The notes: a model not told the origin generated them from the sequence alone. 64,000 bases of DNA from Acidimicrobiia bacterium (GCA_026002935.1 BPGH01000001.1:1103965-1167964), one strand, 5' to 3'; positions 15,731 through 24,528 are shown, counted from the first letter of the stretch. Numbers and translations are program-made.

Positions 15731-15761
15731 GTCGCGGCGCACCGCCGGTCGCGGCGCACCG
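15731..15761. repeat. 14-bp direct repeat between cspA and typA
   Basis: GTCGCGGCGCACCG occurs at 15731-15744 and again at 15748-15761 (period 17 nt, under two helical turns), between the divergent cspA and typA -10 elements. Possibly a protein-binding pair; no known motif. Confidence 0.4.
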
Positions 15762-15794
15762 GCACCCGCTCCGGGGGCGGCGCGGCGGCGCCGG

Positions 15795-15800
15795 TAGCCT
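15795..15800 (+). promoter_or_regulatory. -10 element of typA
   Basis: TAGCCT ends 6 nt before the GTG start at 15807; the same hexamer serves cspA on the other strand. Confidence 0.45.
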
Positions 15801-15806
15801 GACCCG

Positions 15807-17627
15807 GTGCCGGTCCGTGCCGACCTGAGGAACCTCGCGATCGTCGCCCACGTGGACCACGGCAAGACGACGCTGGTCGACGCGCTCCTCTGGCAGTCCG
15901 GCGCCTTCCGTGCCAACCAGGACGTCGCGGAGCGCGTGCTCGACTCCAACGACCTCGAGCGCGAGAAGGGCATCACGATCCTCGCGAAGAACACCGCCGT
16001 CCGCTACGGCGACGTGACGTTCAACATCGTCGACACGCCCGGCCACGCCGATTTCGGGGGCGAGGTCGAGCGCGGGCTGGCGATGGTCGACGGCGTGCTG
16101 CTGCTGGTCGACGCGAGCGAGGGGCCGCTGCCGCAGACGCGCTTCGTGCTGCGCAAGGCGCTCGCGGCGCGCCTGCCCGTGATCCTGGTGGTCAACAAGG
16201 TCGACCGGCCCGACGCGCGGATCGCCGAGGTCGTCGACGAGGTCTACGAGCTGTTCATTGACCTCGACGCGAGTGAGGACCAGATCGACTTCCCGATCGT
16301 CTACACGAACGCGCGTGCCGGGTGGGCGTCGCTCGACCCGGGGGTCGAGGGTTCGGACCTGAAGCCGCTGTGCGAGCTCGTGCTGGAGCACGTCCCCCCG
16401 CCGTCCCACGAGGAAGGTCACCCGTTCCAGGCGCTCGTCGCGAACCTCGACGCGTCGCCCTACGTCGGCCGCCTCGCGATCTGCCGGGTCCGCAACGGGA
16501 CCGTGTGGCGCGGCCAGCCGGTCGCGTGGTGTCGCGCCGACGGCACGATCGGGCGCGCGCGCGTCTCCGAGCTGTACGTGACCGAGGCGTTGGCGCGCGT
16601 CGAGGTCGCCGAAGCGGGCCCGGGCGACATCGTCGCGGTGGCCGGGATCCCGGAGGTCGGGATCGGCGACACGCTCGCCGATCCCGACGACCCCCGGCCG
16701 CTCCCGCCCCTCGCCGTCGACGAGCCGAGCCTGTCGATGACCGTCGGCGTCAACACGTCCCCGCTCGCCGGCCAGCACGGCGACAAGCTGACCGCCCGCC
16801 TCGTCGAGGCACGCCTGCGCCAGGAGCTCGTGGGCAACGTCTCGCTGCGCGTCCTGCCGACCGACCGTCCCGACCGCTGGGAGGTGCAGGGGCGGGGGGA
16901 GCTGCAGCTCGCCGTGCTGGTCGAGACGATGCGGCGCGAGGGCTACGAGCTCACGGTCGGCAAGCCGCAGGTGGTCACCCGCGAGGTGGACGGGAGGCTG
17001 CACGAGCCGTTCGAGGTCCTCACCGTCGACGTCCCCGAGGAGTACCTCGGTGTCGTCTCGCAGCTCCTGGCGCTGCGCAAGGGGCGGATGGAGCAGCTCG
17101 TCAACCACGGCACCGGCTGGGTGCGCATGGACTTCCGGGTCCCCGCCCGGGGCCTCGTCGGGTTCCGCACCGAGTTCCTGACCGAGACCCGCGGCACCGG
17201 GGTGCTCCACCACGTCTTCGACGGCTACGGGCCCTGGTGCGGCGAGCTGCGCACGCGCCGGCGGGGCAGCATGGTCGCCGACCGACGCGGACTCACCACC
17301 ACCTACGCGCTGATGAACCTGCAGGAGCGCGGCGCGATGTTCGTCGGGCCGGGCACCGAGGTCTACGAGGGGATGATCGTCGGCGAGAACGCGCGCGACG
17401 ACGACATGGACGTCAACCCGACGAAGGAGAAGAAGCTCACCAACATGCGTGCCGCGAGCGCCGAGGAGCTCGTGCGGCTCGTGCCCCCGCGGGTGATGTC
17501 GCTGGAGCAGGCCCTCGAGTTCATCGCCGAGGACGAGTGCATCGAGGTGACGCCGGCGACGGTGCGGCTCCGGAAGGTCGTGCTGCCGGCGAGCGAGCGC
17601 GCCGCCCGGCGGCGCACCGACCGCTGA
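15807..17627 (+). CDS. typA: Translational GTPase TypA/BipA
   Basis: 606 residues, normal for BipA. G-domain: [17 protein letters not shown] (G1), [11 protein letters not shown] (G2), [15 protein letters not shown] (G3), [11 protein letters not shown] (G4). The central region [22 protein letters not shown] and the C-terminal [19 protein letters not shown] and [15 protein letters not shown] blocks are diagnostic of TypA rather than EF-G or LepA. It acts on the ribosome in 50S assembly and stress adaptation. The start GTG 15807 is 6 nt after TAGCCT, so the mRNA should be leaderless. Monocistronic; the downstream gene is convergent. Confidence 0.97.
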   Translation: MPVRADLRNLAIVAHVDHGKTTLVDALLWQSGAFRANQDVAERVLDSNDLEREKGITILAKNTAVRYGDVTFNIVDTPGHADFGGEVERGLAMVDGVLLLVDASEGPLPQTRFVLRKALAARLPVILVVNKVDRPDARIAEVVDEVYELFIDLDASEDQIDFPIVYTNARAGWASLDPGVEGSDLKPLCELVLEHVPPPSHEEGHPFQALVANLDASPYVGRLAICRVRNGTVWRGQPVAWCRADGTIGRARVSELYVTEALARVEVAEAGPGDIVAVAGIPEVGIGDTLADPDDPRPLPPLAVDEPSLSMTVGVNTSPLAGQHGDKLTARLVEARLRQELVGNVSLRVLPTDRPDRWEVQGRGELQLAVLVETMRREGYELTVGKPQVVTREVDGRLHEPFEVLTVDVPEEYLGVVSQLLALRKGRMEQLVNHGTGWVRMDFRVPARGLVGFRTEFLTETRGTGVLHHVFDGYGPWCGELRTRRRGSMVADRRGLTTTYALMNLQERGAMFVGPGTEVYEGMIVGENARDDDMDVNPTKEKKLTNMRAASAEELVRLVPPRVMSLEQALEFIAEDECIEVTPATVRLRKVVLPASERAARRRTDR

Positions 17628-17651
17628 CCCGCGCGGACGCACCCCGGCCGG

Positions 17652-18314
17652 TCAGCGGCGGGAGAAGTCGCGGGGTGCCCGGTACGACGGGCCGATCTCG
17701 GGGCGCCCGCGCCGCGAGGTCCAGCGCCACTGGGCGGAGACGCGGGCGAGGCGCCCGGTCGCCCCGGGCACCCGGGGGACGCCGTGCTCCCAGTCGGCCT
17801 GCGCGCGCCCGCCCATCACGAGCAGGTCGCCCGCCGCGGGCGCGAGGTCGAGCACCGCGCCACCGTGGGGTGCGATCCACTTGTCGGCGCGGTCGCGCGG
17901 GCGCAGCAGCCACGGGCGGCGCGAACCGAACGTGACGACCGCGACGAGCGTGTCGTCGAGGTAACGCAGGTCGCGGTCGCGGTGGAACGCCTGGCCGTCG
18001 TGCCCGTCGCGGTAGTAGGCGAGGCCGACGCCGCCGAGGTCGACGCCGTAGCGGTCCCGGAGCGCGCGGTGGATCTCCGTGAACACCGGGTGCGGCACGC
18101 GCCCCGCCGGGAAGCCGGCCCCGAGGCGCGGCTCGTCGACCCACCGCTCGTACCGCCAGAGCCGGCCCTGCCGCCACGCGACCGTCGTGACGAGGTGCTC
18201 GAACACCTCCTGGGCGCCGGTCACCCAGCCGCGCGCGACGTCGACCCACGACGTGGCGTCGAGCGGGATGCGTTCGAACGGGACGTCGCGATCGACGGCG
18301 GGCGTGGGCGCCAC
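17652..18314 (-). CDS. AlkB-like alpha-ketoglutarate-dependent dioxygenase
   Basis: 220 residues. GVGLAYYRDGHDGQAFHRDR gives the AlkB core with Fe ligands H111 and D113, H177 in DWEHGVPRV, and the 2-oxoglutarate arginines R191/R197 in RVSAQWRW. VVTFGSRRPWLLRPR and GDLLVMGG are further family blocks. AlkB enzymes remove methyl groups from damaged bases by oxidation. The nucleotide-recognition lid is short, so protein or small-molecule substrates cannot be excluded. GTG 18314 is 6 nt after TACGGT. Confidence 0.88.
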   Translation of the reverse strand: MAPTPAVDRDVPFERIPLDATSWVDVARGWVTGAQEVFEHLVTTVAWRQGRLWRYERWVDEPRLGAGFPAGRVPHPVFTEIHRALRDRYGVDLGGVGLAYYRDGHDGQAFHRDRDLRYLDDTLVAVVTFGSRRPWLLRPRDRADKWIAPHGGAVLDLAPAAGDLLVMGGRAQADWEHGVPRVPGATGRLARVSAQWRWTSRRGRPEIGPSYRAPRDFSRR

Positions 18315-18320
18315 GGGCCC

Positions 18321-18326
18321 ACCGTA
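18321..18326 (-). promoter_or_regulatory. -10 element, AlkB-like gene
   Basis: TACGGT ends 6 nt before GTG 18314. Confidence 0.45.
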
Positions 18327-18338
18327 CCCGTATCCGTC

Positions 18339-19166
18339 TCAGCCGCCGCTGCCCGCCGTGCGGTCGAGCAGCCGCCGCGCCGTCCCTCCGAGGAACAGCG
18401 CCATCGCCTCCTCGTCGAGCGGCAGCGCGCGCGCCTCCGCGAGCGACCTGCGCATCGGGAACCACGGCTCGTCGCTGCCCCAGAGGACGCGGCCGCGGTA
18501 CGTGCGGGAGTTCATGAACCGCACGAGGCCCGGGTCCATGTACTTCGGCGCGTACGCGGTGCACGAGAGGTAGAGGTTCGGCCACTTGCGCATGTAGTTC
18601 ATGAGCAGCTCCTCGTAGGGGTGCCCCATGTGCGCGCCGATGACGACGAGTTCGGGGAAGTCGATGAGCACGTCCTCCAGCAGCTCGGGGTGCTGGACGC
18701 GCGACCGGACGCGCGGGCCGGGGATCCCGACGTTGATCGCGACGGGGATCCCGAGCTCCTCGCAGGTCTGGTAGACGGGGTAGTGCTTGGGGTCCGGGAT
18801 CGGCACCTGCGTCGCGAGCGGGCAGACCCGCACCATGCAGAACCGCGGGTGTTGCGCGAAGTCGCGGATGGCGGCGACGACCCGGGTCGGCCGGGCCGGG
18901 TCGTGGACGACGCCCGCGACGAGGAACCGGCCCGGGTGCGCGTCGGCGACGTCGAGCGATGCCTGCAGCCCGTGGTCGAGCGCCGGCGTCAGGACCCCGG
19001 TCGCGACGCCGAGCTCGTCCATCAGCGCGAGCAGTTCGTCGGGGCCCGCGCCGCCGCGACCGTCGCCGCCGAGGTAGGCGGGGATGTGCGCGTTCGCCTC
19101 GTCGCCGAGGAAGCGCGCGGCCGACGACGGCGTCACGAGGTTCACCCACAGGTCGAGCACGTCCAC
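18339..19166 (-). CDS. Amidohydrolase family protein
   Basis: 275 residues, PF04909-type TIM-barrel metal-dependent hydrolase or decarboxylase. PELVVIGAHMGHPYEELLMN supplies the conserved GAHxG...P segment, RVLWGSDEPWFP the metal-binding Asp near the C-terminus, and LGGTARRLL the closing motif. The first metal-binding HxH near the N-terminus is absent (DVLDLWVNLV), as in the gamma-resorcylate decarboxylase-like subset where one ligand set changes. Substrate unknown. The GTG at 19166 is 7 nt from TACCGT. Divergent from the ParD-like gene, whose -10 box overlaps its own. Confidence 0.82.
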   Translation of the reverse strand: MDVLDLWVNLVTPSSAARFLGDEANAHIPAYLGGDGRGGAGPDELLALMDELGVATGVLTPALDHGLQASLDVADAHPGRFLVAGVVHDPARPTRVVAAIRDFAQHPRFCMVRVCPLATQVPIPDPKHYPVYQTCEELGIPVAINVGIPGPRVRSRVQHPELLEDVLIDFPELVVIGAHMGHPYEELLMNYMRKWPNLYLSCTAYAPKYMDPGLVRFMNSRTYRGRVLWGSDEPWFPMRRSLAEARALPLDEEAMALFLGGTARRLLDRTAGSGG

Positions 19167-19173
19167 GGTGCCG

Positions 19174-19183
19174 ACGGTACTGT
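19174..19183. promoter_or_regulatory. Overlapping divergent -10 elements
   Basis: TACCGT (19179-19174, minus strand, amidohydrolase) and TACTGT (19178-19183, plus strand, ParD-like gene) share two bases. RNA polymerase could occupy only one at a time. Confidence 0.4.
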
Positions 19184-19215
19184 CGGGCCGTCGGACGCCG
19201 CCAAGGGGGCCCGCG

Positions 19216-19707
19216 ATGGAGATCACGCTGCCCGCGAAGCTCGAACAGTTCGTGAGCTCCCAGGTGCGTGCGGGCCGGTACGTCGACGCGCAGGAGGTCG
19301 TGCGCGACGCGCTTCGCCGGATGCAGGAGGTGGAGGCGCCCGAGGTCCCGACGGGCCTCGTCGGCGACGCCGTGAACCTCGCCCGCCAGGCGCAGCGCGA
19401 CGTGCTCGCGCTGTTGCAGCGCGCCGACCGCGAGACCGACGTGTTCCACCAGGTGCTCGGGCTCGCGACGCACGCGGTGGACGCGTCCTTCGAGGTGGCG
19501 CGCCGCGTCCCGGTCGCACGCGAGGTGGAGAAGGTCGTGCGGGGCTCGCTCGAGCAGGTGACCAGGACGGCCCAACGCGGCGAGGCCGAGGCACGCCAGA
19601 TCCGGCAGGGCCTGGAGGCGACGGCGAAGCTGCTCGGTGTCCTCACCGGCGTGCTCGAACGGGTGAACGGCGCGTCGGCCGCCATCAACCGGGTGGGCGC
19701 CCCCTGA
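19216..19707 (+). CDS. ParD-like ribbon-helix-helix protein with long helical tail
   Basis: 163 residues. Residues 1-38 (MEITLPAKLEQFVSSQVRAG then YVDAQEVVRDALRRM) match the ParD/CopG ribbon-helix-helix DNA-binding antitoxin domain. Instead of the usual short toxin-binding tail there follow ~120 residues of helix, ending with LLGVLTGVLERVNGASAAIN. No ParE/RelE toxin is present on either side: the next gene is convergent and encodes a PAP2 protein. So it is an orphan, possibly a transcription factor or membrane-associated protein rather than an antitoxin. ATG 19216 follows AAGGGGG at ~9 nt. Confidence 0.7.
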   Translation: MEITLPAKLEQFVSSQVRAGRYVDAQEVVRDALRRMQEVEAPEVPTGLVGDAVNLARQAQRDVLALLQRADRETDVFHQVLGLATHAVDASFEVARRVPVAREVEKVVRGSLEQVTRTAQRGEAEARQIRQGLEATAKLLGVLTGVLERVNGASAAINRVGAP

Positions 19708-19735
19708 GCGAGCGTGGCGGCGTCGTGCCCCGTGC

Positions 19736-20515
19736 TCAGGCCGCCGCCGCCACCCGCCGGGCCGGCGCCGCGTGCCCGGGCGCCGGCGGCCGCGACCGCG
19801 AGGCGCCCGGCGGGTACAGGCGCCACGCGGCGCCGGTGACGAGCGCCGCCGCGACGGCCCCGTCGAGCCAGTAGTGGTTGGCGGTCAGGGTCACCGCCGC
19901 GAACGTGAGGACGGGGTGCACCAGCGCGAGCCACCGCCAGGGGGAACGGGCGAGCTGCACCACGCCGTACGCGACGACCAGCGACCACCCGACGTGCAGG
20001 GACGGCATCGCGGCGTACTGGTTCGCGAAGCCGGAGACCGCCTCCGACCGGTACGGGTTCGGGCCCCACAGCGCCATCGTGTCGACGAACCCCGGCATCA
20101 TGCGGGGCGGGGCGAGCGGGAACGCGACGTGGATCGCGAGGGCCGCGGCGGACACGGCAACCAGGACGCGTCGCAGCTTCGTATAGTCGGCATGGGACCT
20201 GACGTAGGCCCACACGAGGAAGGCGACCGTCCCCGCGAAGTGCGCGGTGACGTAGTAGCGGTTCATCCCCCGGAGCAACGCTTCGTGGGGCAGGGCCAGC
20301 CGCTGGAGGGCGGCTTCGAAATCGAGACCCAGCAGTCCCTCGATCCGCAGGACGGTCTGCGCGTTGCGGAAGGCCGTGTCCACCTGGTCGCGCGCGGCGA
20401 AGCGCACGAGCCGGTAGACCCAGAGCATCGCCGCCAGCAGCGCGACCTCGCGGACGAGCGCGCCGCCGAACCGTGCGCGCCAGAACCGGCCGAGGCGACC
20501 GTGATCCTGTCCCAC
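19736..20515 (-). CDS. PAP2-superfamily membrane protein (inositolphosphotransferase-like)
   Basis: 259 residues with about six transmembrane helices. The PAP2 signatures are YAAMPSLHVGWSLVVAYG (motif 2 with PSLH) and ANHYWLDGAVAAALV (motif 3, H-x3-D). The N-terminal half (LGLDFEAALQRLALP, then NRYYVTAHFAGT) is characteristic of the PF14378 branch, which contains Aur1/Ipt1-like inositolphosphoceramide synthases and phosphatases. It probably acts on a lipid phosphate or transfers a polar head group. The start is uncertain; I take GTG 20515. Divergent from the crtQ-crtO pair, 182 nt away. Confidence 0.8.
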   Translation of the reverse strand: MGQDHGRLGRFWRARFGGALVREVALLAAMLWVYRLVRFAARDQVDTAFRNAQTVLRIEGLLGLDFEAALQRLALPHEALLRGMNRYYVTAHFAGTVAFLVWAYVRSHADYTKLRRVLVAVSAAALAIHVAFPLAPPRMMPGFVDTMALWGPNPYRSEAVSGFANQYAAMPSLHVGWSLVVAYGVVQLARSPWRWLALVHPVLTFAAVTLTANHYWLDGAVAAALVTGAAWRLYPPGASRSRPPAPGHAAPARRVAAAA

Positions 20516-20697
20516 CGTGGCGCGCGCCTCCCCGACCCGACGTCCCCGGGGGGAGCCGCCGCCCGCCGGCGCCCCGTCGTGGAAGGGATGTGTACCCCCT
20601 GCGGCCGGTCGCGCGCACCTGGGCGGCGCCGCCGCCCGCCCGCGGCCCGCGCGGGCGCCGGGACCCGGGTCCCGGCCGGGCGTCACGGCGGCCCCGC

Positions 20698-21786
20698 GTG
20701 AGGTGGTCGGTCCTCGTCGTGGCCCTCGGCCTCGCGGCCGGCGCGTGGTCGCTCGCACGCGTTCGCGGCCCCCGGCCGGCGCCGCGGCCCGGCCGGCCGG
20801 CCGGCGCCGTCACCGTGATCGTCCCGTCGCGTGACGAGGCGCGGGCGCTCCCGCTGCTGCTCGGCTCGTTGCGGTCCCAGACGCTGGCGCCCGCGCGCGT
20901 GGTCGTCGTCGACGACGGGTCGACGGACGGGACCGCGGCGGTCGCGGCCCGCCTGGGCGCCGAGGTCGTCGCGGCGGGGCCGCTTCCGGCCGGGTGGACC
21001 GGCAAGGCGCACGCGTGCTGGGTCGGGGCACGGCTCGCGCGCACGGACCTGCTCGTGTTCCTCGACGCCGACACCGCGCTCGCGCGCGACGGCATCGAGC
21101 GCCTCGTCGCCGAGCACGCCCGGTCCGGCGGGCTCCTGTCGGTCCAGCCGTACCACACGACGGTGCGTCCCTACGAGCAGCTCTCGCTGTACTTCAACGT
21201 GGTCGCCGCGATGGGCGTCGGCGCGTTCGGTCCGCGCGAGCGCGCGGGCGTGGCCGCGTTCGGGCCCTGCGTCGTGTGCCGCCGCGCGGACTACGAGGCG
21301 GTGGGCGGGCACCGCGCCGTCCGAGGCGAGGTCGTCGAGGACGTCGCGCTCGCACGGCGGTTCCACGCCCACGGGTACCCCGTGCGGCTCCTCGCCGGGC
21401 GGGGCACCGTACGGTTCCGCATGTACCCCGGCGGGTTCCGGCAGCTCGTGGAGGGATGGACGAAGAATTTCGCTGCCGGTGCGCGCCTCACCCGGGTGCC
21501 CGACCTCGTCCGCTCGGTCCTGTGGGTGACCGCGACGGGATCCGGCGCGATCGAGCTCGTGACCCGACGCGATCTCGCCGCCGCGTCGCTGTATGCGGCC
21601 TGTGCGGGATCCGTGGCGTGGTCGGCGCGGCGGCTCGGCGATTTCCGGTGGTGGGTCATCGCCGCCTACCCGCTCGCGCTCGCGTGCTTCCTCGCGGTGT
21701 TCGCGCGGTCGCTGTGGCACACCTACGTACGGGGCTCGGTCGAGTGGCGGGGGCGGCGGATCCCGACGCGGGGTCACGCGGCATGA
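20698..21786 (+). CDS. crtQ: Family 2 glycosyltransferase, CrtQ-like
   Basis: 362 residues. An N-terminal anchor (VRWSVLVVALGLAAGAW) precedes a GT2 domain: VIVPSRDEARALPLLL, VVVDDGSTDGTAA, LVFLDADTAL (metal-binding DxD) and GEVVEDVALARRFHAHG. The later segment QLVEGWTKNFAAGARL and the C-terminal membrane helices resemble staphylococcal CrtQ, which glucosylates 4,4'-diaponeurosporenoate. The next gene is a CrtO-like acyltransferase overlapping by ATGA, which strengthens the call. No CrtM, CrtN or CrtP gene is in the window, so the acceptor could be another polyprenoid acid or lipid. Start GTG 20698 is a best guess. Confidence 0.8.
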   Translation: MRWSVLVVALGLAAGAWSLARVRGPRPAPRPGRPAGAVTVIVPSRDEARALPLLLGSLRSQTLAPARVVVVDDGSTDGTAAVAARLGAEVVAAGPLPAGWTGKAHACWVGARLARTDLLVFLDADTALARDGIERLVAEHARSGGLLSVQPYHTTVRPYEQLSLYFNVVAAMGVGAFGPRERAGVAAFGPCVVCRRADYEAVGGHRAVRGEVVEDVALARRFHAHGYPVRLLAGRGTVRFRMYPGGFRQLVEGWTKNFAAGARLTRVPDLVRSVLWVTATGSGAIELVTRRDLAAASLYAACAGSVAWSARRLGDFRWWVIAAYPLALACFLAVFARSLWHTYVRGSVEWRGRRIPTRGHAA

Positions 21787-22262
21787 GCCCCGGCACCTCC
21801 GCGGTCGTCGACGCGGTCGCGTGGTTCGTCATCCAGGTCGGGACCGGGTACCTCGTGCACCGGCTACCGGCGTCCACCTTCGAGCACGACGGTCCGCTGT
21901 GGCGCGCCCGGGCCTTCGAGCGGGGAGGCCGCTTCTACGAGCGGTGGTTCCGGGTGCGGCGCTGGAAGCACCTCCTGCCCGAGGGCGGTGCGGTGTTCGC
22001 CGGCGGGATCTCGAAGCGGCGGCTGCCGGGTCGCGACCAGTCGTCCCTCCTGGTGTACGCGCGCGAGACGCGCCGCGGCGAGACGGGGCACTGGCTGGCG
22101 ATGGCGTTCCTCCCGCTGTTCGCGCTCTGGAACCCCTGGTGGCTCGTGCCCTACATGGCGGCGTACGCGCTGGTCACCAACGTGCCGTGCATCGTCGCGA
22201 TGCGGTACAACCGGCTGCGCATCGAGCGGATCTGCGCGCGGGCCCGGGCGCGGGCGGCATAG
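21783..22262 (+). CDS. crtO: Glycosyl-4,4'-diaponeurosporenoate acyltransferase-like, CrtO
   Basis: 159 residues, about the length of staphylococcal CrtO. Family blocks recognisable from memory are FERGGRFYERWFRVRRWKH, RRGETGHWLAMAFLPLF and VTNVPCIVAMRYNRLRIERI, in the same order and spacing as in CrtO. Hydrophobic segments lie at both ends. CrtO esterifies the glucosyl C6 hydroxyl with a fatty acid in staphyloxanthin synthesis. The ATG overlaps the crtQ stop, so the two steps (glycosylation then acylation) are coupled. Substrate identity in this organism is inference. Confidence 0.85.
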   Translation: MSPGTSAVVDAVAWFVIQVGTGYLVHRLPASTFEHDGPLWRARAFERGGRFYERWFRVRRWKHLLPEGGAVFAGGISKRRLPGRDQSSLLVYARETRRGETGHWLAMAFLPLFALWNPWWLVPYMAAYALVTNVPCIVAMRYNRLRIERICARARARAA

Positions 22263-22295
22263 GGCGCCGTCGCCCGCCGGCGTGCCGCCCGGGCT

Positions 22296-23993
22296 GTGAC
22301 CGATGTCTCAAGCCGGGTGCGGCTCCCGGCCGACAATCGAGACGTGGCCGCCCCGAGCACTCCGCCGTCCCGGCCGGTGGGGCGCTCCGGCGCGTCCCGC
22401 AGGGTGCTGCTCGGCGAGATCGGCGGCGCACCGGTCGAGCCGCCGCCCCGGCCGGCCCTGACCGTCGATCCCGTCCCGCTCGAGGCGCTGCCGACCGCTC
22501 GCGGCCGGCGCCGGCCGCACGACCTCGAGGAGGCCGTGCGCCGCAACCTCCGCGCGGCGGAGGAGGCGCGACGCGCGGTCCAGGAGCAGCACCAGCGGCT
22601 CGAACACGAGGTGCGGCTGCGCGGCCGTCTGCAACAGGAGGCGGCCCGCCTCCGCCGGGAGCTCGACGACCTGCGGGCATCCGAGCTCGACCGGGTGCGG
22701 CGCGCCCGCGAGGCGGCGGAGGAGGAGGCGCGCGCGGCGGTGCGCGACGAGGTGGCGCGCATCGAGGGGGAGCAGGCGCGGACCCGCCAGGAGGTGGAGC
22801 GGCTCCGCCGCGCGCTCGACGAGGACCGCGCGCTCATGGCCGAGTTCGCGGAGCGGGTCCGCGAGGAACAGGAGGAGCGGGCCCGCGAGCGCGCGGAGCT
22901 CGAGCGTGCCGTCCAGGCGCGCCGCACGGCGGAGCGCAACCTCGAGCTGGCGGCCGAGGCGTCGCGGCGGCGCGCCGAGGAGCAGCTGCACCGGTTGGCG
23001 GAGGCGGAGGCGGCCACCCGCGCCGCGATCGACGAGCGCGACCGGCTCGCGGCCGAGCTGGCTCGGTTGCGCTCGGGCGAGCACGAGGCGCTGCGCCGCC
23101 GCGCCGAGGCGCTCGAGCGCGACGTCGCCGGGCTGCGCGAGGCGCTCGCGGCGGAGCAGGAGCGTGCGGACGCGGCGCGCGCCCGCGAGGTGGTCCTGCG
23201 CTCGCAGGTCGAGGATCTCGAGGCGCACGCGGACGCGATCCGCCACAACCTCGAGCACGCCCGGGCCGCGGCGGCCGACCGGGACCGGCTCGCGGCGCGG
23301 GTCGACGAGCTGGCGCGCGCGCTCGACGAGGTGCGCGGGCGCCAGGGGGAGCTCGCGGAGCAGCTGCGGGTCGCGCTGGCCGCCCGCGACGCGCTCGCCG
23401 CGGATGCCGAGGGGCTCCGGGCGCGCGCGGAGGAGGCGGAGCGGCGCCGCGCGGAGGCCGAGCACCGGGCCGAGGAGGTGGGGCGGGCGCTCCTGGCGGA
23501 GCAGGCCCGGGTCCGTGACGCGGCCGAGGAGCTCGCGCGCCTGCGCGCCGCAGCGGCGACCGACGCGCGGGTCGTCGCCGGCGGGCGCGCCGAGGTCGAG
23601 GCGATGCGGGCGCAGATCGCGTCGATGAACGACGAGCTGCGCCGGCTCGGCGGGGTGCCGGTGCCCGGCCCTCCGGGCGCGGACGCGGGCGAGGGGTCCG
23701 CCGCAAGCGGGAGCGCGGGCGAGGGGCCGGCCGCGCGCGGGGACGCCCCCGGCGGACCCGGGGAGGCCGAGGGTGCGCACCTTGAGCCCGCGGCGCCCGC
23801 CGAGAACGTCGCCGCCGACCTGGCCGAGGCCGAGGCCGAGGTGCCGGCCGAGGACGGTCCCGCGCCGGACGGCCGCGAGGGGCCCGCACCGGGCGGGCCG
23901 GCGCCCCGCCGCGGCCGCGTGCCCGACGGGTTCCGCCGCTCCGCGATGGCCGAGCTCACCGCGATCGCCGGCGTCCCGCCCTCGCGCCGGTAG
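22296..23993 (+). CDS. Long coiled-coil protein of unknown function
   Basis: 565 residues. Residues ~1-70 are Pro/Ala/Arg-rich with VLLGEIGGAPVE; ~75-470 is an almost unbroken Glu/Arg/Ala heptad coiled coil (for example EEARRAVQEQHQRLEHEVR); ~470-550 is Gly/Ala/Glu/Pro low complexity; the end is GRVPDGFRRSAMAELTAIAG. No enzyme motif, signal peptide or membrane helix. Such proteins in actinobacteria may be cytoskeletal or polarity factors, but I recognise no family. GTG 22296 is the furthest reasonable start. It lies 33 nt after crtO on the same strand and could be co-transcribed. Confidence 0.75.
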   Translation: MTDVSSRVRLPADNRDVAAPSTPPSRPVGRSGASRRVLLGEIGGAPVEPPPRPALTVDPVPLEALPTARGRRRPHDLEEAVRRNLRAAEEARRAVQEQHQRLEHEVRLRGRLQQEAARLRRELDDLRASELDRVRRAREAAEEEARAAVRDEVARIEGEQARTRQEVERLRRALDEDRALMAEFAERVREEQEERARERAELERAVQARRTAERNLELAAEASRRRAEEQLHRLAEAEAATRAAIDERDRLAAELARLRSGEHEALRRRAEALERDVAGLREALAAEQERADAARAREVVLRSQVEDLEAHADAIRHNLEHARAAAADRDRLAARVDELARALDEVRGRQGELAEQLRVALAARDALAADAEGLRARAEEAERRRAEAEHRAEEVGRALLAEQARVRDAAEELARLRAAAATDARVVAGGRAEVEAMRAQIASMNDELRRLGGVPVPGPPGADAGEGSAASGSAGEGPAARGDAPGGPGEAEGAHLEPAAPAENVAADLAEAEAEVPAEDGPAPDGREGPAPGGPAPRRGRVPDGFRRSAMAELTAIAGVPPSRR

Positions 23994-24036
23994 GGGGCCG
24001 AGCGCGCCGTGGCGCGCCGCGATCAGGTGGACGCGA

Positions 24037-24507
24037 TCAGGTGAAGATGATCTGGCCGCCCGCCGCGAGCTCGTAGAACTCGCCGACGGTGATGATGCCC
24101 TGCACCTGCTCGACGAAGTCGTCCTTCGTCAGGCCGAACATGTCGACGGTCGCCTGGCAGGCCCACAGCCCGGCGCCGGTGTCGGCGATCATCTCGACGA
24201 ACTCGGGGACCGGCGGGATGTCGAGCTTCTCCATCCGCCGCTGCATCGCCCGCGTCAGCAGCGCCGACACGCCCGGGATCGTCCCGACCCAGGTCGGCAG
24301 GTGCAGGCCGGGGTTGCCCACGGCGGCGACCTTGATCCGGTCCCAGCGCCGCTTCGTGATCGCGTCGAGACCGAAGAACGTGAAGAACACGTTCGCCTCG
24401 ATCCCTTCGGCGCGCGCGCCGTTGGCCATGATCAGGCCGGGCATCACCCCCTCGAGCGACCCCTTCGAGATGATGACGGAGACCTTCTGGATCGGTTCGG
24501 CGGTCAT
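24037..24507 (-). CDS. DsrE/DsrF-like family protein
   Basis: 156 residues of the DsrE2/DrsE-like sulfur-carrier fold. VSVIISKGSLEGVMPGLIMA and EANVFFTFFGLDAI are the beginning of the fold, and GAGLWACQATVDMFGL contains the conserved cysteine in the position of the DsrE active Cys. A hydrophobic patch (VPEFVEMIADTG) precedes it. DsrE-type proteins pass persulfide sulfur. It is the last gene of an SQR-like, TusE-like, DsrE-like run on the minus strand, 21 nt after the TusE-like gene, so it probably handles sulfane sulfur released by the flavoprotein. Confidence 0.85.
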   Translation of the reverse strand: MTAEPIQKVSVIISKGSLEGVMPGLIMANGARAEGIEANVFFTFFGLDAITKRRWDRIKVAAVGNPGLHLPTWVGTIPGVSALLTRAMQRRMEKLDIPPVPEFVEMIADTGAGLWACQATVDMFGLTKDDFVEQVQGIITVGEFYELAAGGQIIFT

Positions 24508-24528
24508 CGGGCCCTCCTCGGCGGCCGG

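Noticed and set aside
19216-19707. Complete type II toxin-antitoxin pair
   Set aside because: Only the ParD-like protein is there; the next gene is a convergent membrane protein and no ParE/RelE-like frame was found.
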